From NCBI GenBank assembly GCA_043812455.1, contig JBDRMB010000010.1, positions 1 through 25,031 on the forward strand: a DNA stretch of 25,031 bases, read 5' to 3'. Position 1 is the first letter of the stretch; every line of letters begins with the position of its first letter. The notes under the pieces are model-generated. The model had not been told where the DNA came from. It did no database searches and was given only the letters and a program-made list of their open reading frames with translations. Positions 22,450-25,031 of the stretch are shown here, piece by piece. This stretch comes from JABHQR01 sp043812455 (GTDB taxonomy: Archaea > Nanobdellota > Nanobdellia > Woesearchaeales > GW2011-AR9). Both the position numbers and the translations under genes were made by a program.

Positions 22450-24339
22450 ATGACAGATATTTTGAAAGAAATTCTTAAGAAATTACCTGATGGTAAAATA
22501 TCAGAAGCTACTTTTGAAGCAGCTAACATCGTTCTTTATACCAAAGATAAAGAATATTTCAAAGATAATAAAGGTACAATAAAGGAACTTGTAAAAGAGT
22601 TCAAGAAAAGAATTGAACTAAGACCAGACCCTTCTATTTGTATGCCTTTAGAAAAGGCAGAAAAGAAAATTAAAGAGATTATTCCTGAAGAAGCAGGAGC
22701 GCAAGAACTAATCTTTGACGCACCAAGGTCACAAGTAATAATCCATGCTGAAAAACCAGGTTTGATTATTGGAAAGCAAGGGGAAGTTCTAAAGGAATTG
22801 CGTGAAAAGACTTTTTGGGTACCGTTAATCAAAAGAGTGCCACCAATTAGATCAAAGTTAATTGAAAGTATCCGTTATGTACTTTATGAAAATGCTGATT
22901 ATCGAAAAAAGTTCTTGGACAAAACTGGCCATAGAATCTATGATGGTTGGTTGAGAGAGAAAAAACACGAATGGATTAGAATATCATTCTTGGGTGCTGC
23001 CCGGCAAGTAGGAAGAACTTGTCTGTTATTACAAACACCAGAATCTAGGATATTGATGGACTGTGGAATTGATCCAGCTAGTGACGGACCAGACGCATAC
23101 CCATTCTTAGATGCTCCTGAATTTGACATTAACGAAATTGATGCTGTACTTTTAAGTCATTCACATTTGGACCATTCTGGTTTAATTCCATACCTATTCA
23201 AGTATGGATATAAAGGACCAGTATACTGTACTGCACCCACTCGTGATGTTAGTGCTTTGTTACAGTTAGATATGATTAAGATTCAACATGGTGAAGGTAA
23301 AGATCCAATCTTTACTAGTGAGGATGTAAAGAATTTTGTTTTACATACTATAGTGTTACCCTGGGATTCTGTAACTGACATTACACCAGATGTACGTTTG
23401 ACATTTTACAATGCAGGACATATTTTAGGTAGTTCGATTGCTCACTTAAATGTTGGTAACGGTTTACATAACATCGTGTTCACTGGAGATATGAAGTATG
23501 GTAGAACTAATGTTCTAGAACCAGCTAATACTCAATTTCCTCGTGTTGAGACAGTAATCATTGAATCAACTTATGGTGGAAAAAGTAATGTTATGGCAGA
23601 AACTGAAGCTGACCAATATATGGTAGATACAATTAAAGCGACGTTTGAACGTGGTGGGAAAGTTTTAATGCCAGTATTAGGTTCAGGTAGAGCACAAGAA
23701 GTAATGGTAATTGTAGAACGTCTGATGCGAGAGAAAAAGATTCCTCAAGCACCAGTATACTTAGACGGTATGTTATGGGACATTACTGCAATTCATACTG
23801 CATACCCAGAATTTCTAAACAGAAACATTAGAGAACAAATATTCAATAAAGAGAATAACCCGTTCTTGTCAGACATTTTTAAACGAGTAGGTTCGCCTAA
23901 AGAACGTAAACAAGTAATTTTAGAAGAAGGTGCTTGTTTAATTCTAGCAACTTCAGGAATGTTAGCTGGAGGACCTTCTGTTGAATATCTGAAAAATCTT
24001 GCTGAAGATAAGAGACATAGCCTTATCTTTTCATGTTACCAGCCGAAAGGTAGTATGGGTTACAGAATCAGAGAAGGTGATACTGAAATTCCAATGATGG
24101 AAAACGGTAAAATGCAAGCTTTGAAAATCAAAATGCAAGTTCACAAAGTTGAGATTACTAACCATTCAGATAGGCGGCAATTGATGAATTACATTAAAAG
24201 ATGTAACCCCACCCCCAGAAGAGTGATTGTCCAGCACGGTGAAGCTACCAGATGTTTAGATTTAGCATCTTCTATTCACAAACAGTTCAGGATAGAAACT
24301 ATCGTACCTAAGAACCTTGAAAGTGTTAGGATAAGGTAA
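22450..24339 (+). CDS. fttA: FttA/aCPSF1: KH-MBL-beta-CASP termination ribonuclease
   Basis: 629 residues. KH-type RNA-binding region in residues 1-150, including GLIIGKQGE (104-112). The metallo-beta-lactamase core has HSHLDH (237-242), H324 in AGHILGSS and D347 in FTGDMKYG. The beta-CASP domain carries GSGRAQE (411-417), H572 in ITNHSDRRQ and H596 in QHGE. All metal ligands and catalytic positions are present. The archaeal orthologue cleaves nascent RNA at U-rich sites and then degrades 5'-3', terminating transcription for most genes; it is related to eukaryotic CPSF73. The start is set by SD GGAGG. It lies directly downstream of psmB, and its leader contains hairpins. Confidence 0.95.
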   Translation: MTDILKEILKKLPDGKISEATFEAANIVLYTKDKEYFKDNKGTIKELVKEFKKRIELRPDPSICMPLEKAEKKIKEIIPEEAGAQELIFDAPRSQVIIHAEKPGLIIGKQGEVLKELREKTFWVPLIKRVPPIRSKLIESIRYVLYENADYRKKFLDKTGHRIYDGWLREKKHEWIRISFLGAARQVGRTCLLLQTPESRILMDCGIDPASDGPDAYPFLDAPEFDINEIDAVLLSHSHLDHSGLIPYLFKYGYKGPVYCTAPTRDVSALLQLDMIKIQHGEGKDPIFTSEDVKNFVLHTIVLPWDSVTDITPDVRLTFYNAGHILGSSIAHLNVGNGLHNIVFTGDMKYGRTNVLEPANTQFPRVETVIIESTYGGKSNVMAETEADQYMVDTIKATFERGGKVLMPVLGSGRAQEVMVIVERLMREKKIPQAPVYLDGMLWDITAIHTAYPEFLNRNIREQIFNKENNPFLSDIFKRVGSPKERKQVILEEGACLILATSGMLAGGPSVEYLKNLAEDKRHSLIFSCYQPKGSMGYRIREGDTEIPMMENGKMQALKIKMQVHKVEITNHSDRRQLMNYIKRCNPTPRRVIVQHGEATRCLDLASSIHKQFRIETIVPKNLESVRIR

Positions 24340-24345
24340 AATCAA

Positions 24346-24466
24346 AGGTTAGCATCCTCAAGTCAAAACTCCTTGCAACTTAACTTTAAGCTCGTTGCTG
24401 GGGGTTGTCCCTCACGGGGAAGCAGAGCCTGAGACAAAACCTTGAGAGTTTTGAAGATGCTAACCT
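24346..24466 (+). ncRNA. Candidate structured RNA or leader element before Nudix gene
   Basis: AGGTTAGCATC (24346-24356) is an exact inverted repeat of GATGCTAACCT (24456-24466). Inside, TCAAAACTC (24363-24371) pairs with GAGTTTTGA (24446-24454), across a 6-by-1 internal loop. The core holds a nested GC-rich hairpin: CTC/GAG, TGCT/AGCA and TCCC/GGGA with loop TCACG. The element ends 11 nt before ATG 24478, which has no SD. Either a cis-regulatory leader of the Nudix gene or an independent small RNA; no known riboswitch consensus was matched. Confidence 0.6.
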
Positions 24467-24477
24467 GATAAAAAAAA

Positions 24478-24999
24478 ATGCCAGCAGAAAAGATCTCTTT
24501 AGATAAAGCCAAGCACGATAAATTGTTCTACCTAGTAGCTAATGTTGTCATCTATCGAGAAGAAGATAGTAGGTGTTTGATTCTTAAAAGGCACGAGCGT
24601 GAGAAAGTTCATCCAAACAAGTTTTGTGTTCCTGGTGGTAAGTTAGAATGGTGTAACTTGCCAATAGGAGGTCATAGTCGGTTGAATGGAGAAGTTCTAG
24701 ATTACGAAAATGCAGTTGAGGAATTGTTGGTTCGTGAATCTTTGGAAGAAGCAGGTGTTGAACTTAATCTTAGTAAAGGTTTGAAATATCTTAACAGTGT
24801 TGCATTTATCAGACCAGATGGTATTCCTGTTGTGTTAGTTAAATTTGCTGCTAAGTATAAAGATGGTTCTGTGGTTCTTGAAGAAGGAGCATTTACTGAT
24901 CATGCTTGGGTAAATGAGCATGATGTTGACAAGTTTGATTGTATTGACGGCATTTCAAATGAAGTTAAGGAAACTATTAGGTTGTTTAAGAAAAATTAA
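24478..24999 (+). CDS. Nudix hydrolase with expanded Nudix loop
   Basis: 173 residues. VPGGKLE (residues 51-57) and RESLEEAGVEL (86-96) are the two halves of the Nudix box, so the metal-binding REx2EE core is present. They are about 18 residues further apart than in MutT, with an inserted loop (WCNLPIGGHSRLNGEVLDY). Strands before (KLFYLVANVVIY, CLILKRH) and after (VVLVKFAAKY) complete the fold. It should hydrolyse a nucleoside diphosphate linked to another group; the substrate is unknown. ATG 24478 follows an A-run and a large inverted-repeat RNA element; no SD is visible. Downstream 25000-25031 contains nothing recognisable. Confidence 0.85.
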   Translation: MPAEKISLDKAKHDKLFYLVANVVIYREEDSRCLILKRHEREKVHPNKFCVPGGKLEWCNLPIGGHSRLNGEVLDYENAVEELLVRESLEEAGVELNLSKGLKYLNSVAFIRPDGIPVVLVKFAAKYKDGSVVLEEGAFTDHAWVNEHDVDKFDCIDGISNEVKETIRLFKKN

Positions 25000-25031
25000 T
25001 TTTGTTAATCCCTCGGTTTATGCTGCCTCGG

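Noticed and set aside
24428..24436. TPP riboswitch, because of a CTGAGA string
   Set aside because: The other conserved TPP segments and the pairing scheme are missing.
24346..24466. Miniature inverted-repeat transposable element
   Set aside because: Terminal repeats exist, but no target-site duplication is seen, and internal nested stems fit a structured RNA better. Copy number would decide.

Overview
The window is AT-rich archaeal DNA. Archaeal markers are a KH / metallo-beta-lactamase / beta-CASP transcription-termination ribonuclease (FttA/aCPSF1) next to a 20S proteasome beta subunit, an archaeal-type YchF GTPase with an NKxD G4 motif, a tRNA with an intron at position 37/38, and TATA boxes about 25-30 nt upstream of many start codons (leaderless mRNAs). 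Small genes, tight convergent ends, many uncharacterised proteins and an ITGAAV-like sequence after the membrane anchor of a surface protein suggest a DPANN-type archaeon, possibly Woesearchaeota-like. The lineage is inference.

Layout. (a) 1-4847, minus: the 5' part of a giant cell-surface protein, at least 1,615 residues, built from two tandem beta-helix plus cap modules. A small ribbon-helix-helix gene, apparently frameshifted, lies directly upstream (4858-5027). (b) 5216-9280: Mre11-like nuclease, SAM methyltransferase, phosphoglycerate kinase and an unknown protein, packed tail to tail. (c) 9319-13347: YchF and a downstream coiled-coil protein on minus, then a free-standing LAGLIDADG endonuclease on plus. 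Beyond the endonuclease stop codon is an orphan copy of the ychF 5' end with its own TATA box, the clearest unusual structure in the window. (d) 13418-15217: two unknown soluble proteins and a DUF457/YdjM-type membrane hydrolase. (e) 15255-15466: a TATA box, a GC-rich tRNA-like element, then intron-containing tRNA-Thr(UGU) with non-standard elbow bases. (f) 15525-17217: a zinc-ribbon protein and an RGG-tailed DEAD-box helicase, converging on palindromes. (g) 17532-19720, minus: a coupled operon of a two-helix membrane protein, a clan GH-A-like lipoprotein and a beta-propeller lipoprotein. (h) 19781-20848: a full-length MnmH-type tRNA 2-selenouridine synthase with two perfect hairpins in its interdomain linker. 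(i) 21005-24339: a two-gene operon of unknown small proteins, then psmB and fttA, a pairing I recall from other archaea. (j) 24346-24999: a structured RNA element enclosed by an 11-bp inverted repeat, then a Nudix hydrolase.

How the genes relate. Several act in RNA and protein turnover (FttA, proteasome, DEAD-box helicase, MnmH, YchF), as expected for a conserved chromosomal core. The accessory material is the giant surface protein, the lipoprotein operon and the endonuclease insertion. No CRISPR array, transposase or rRNA was seen.
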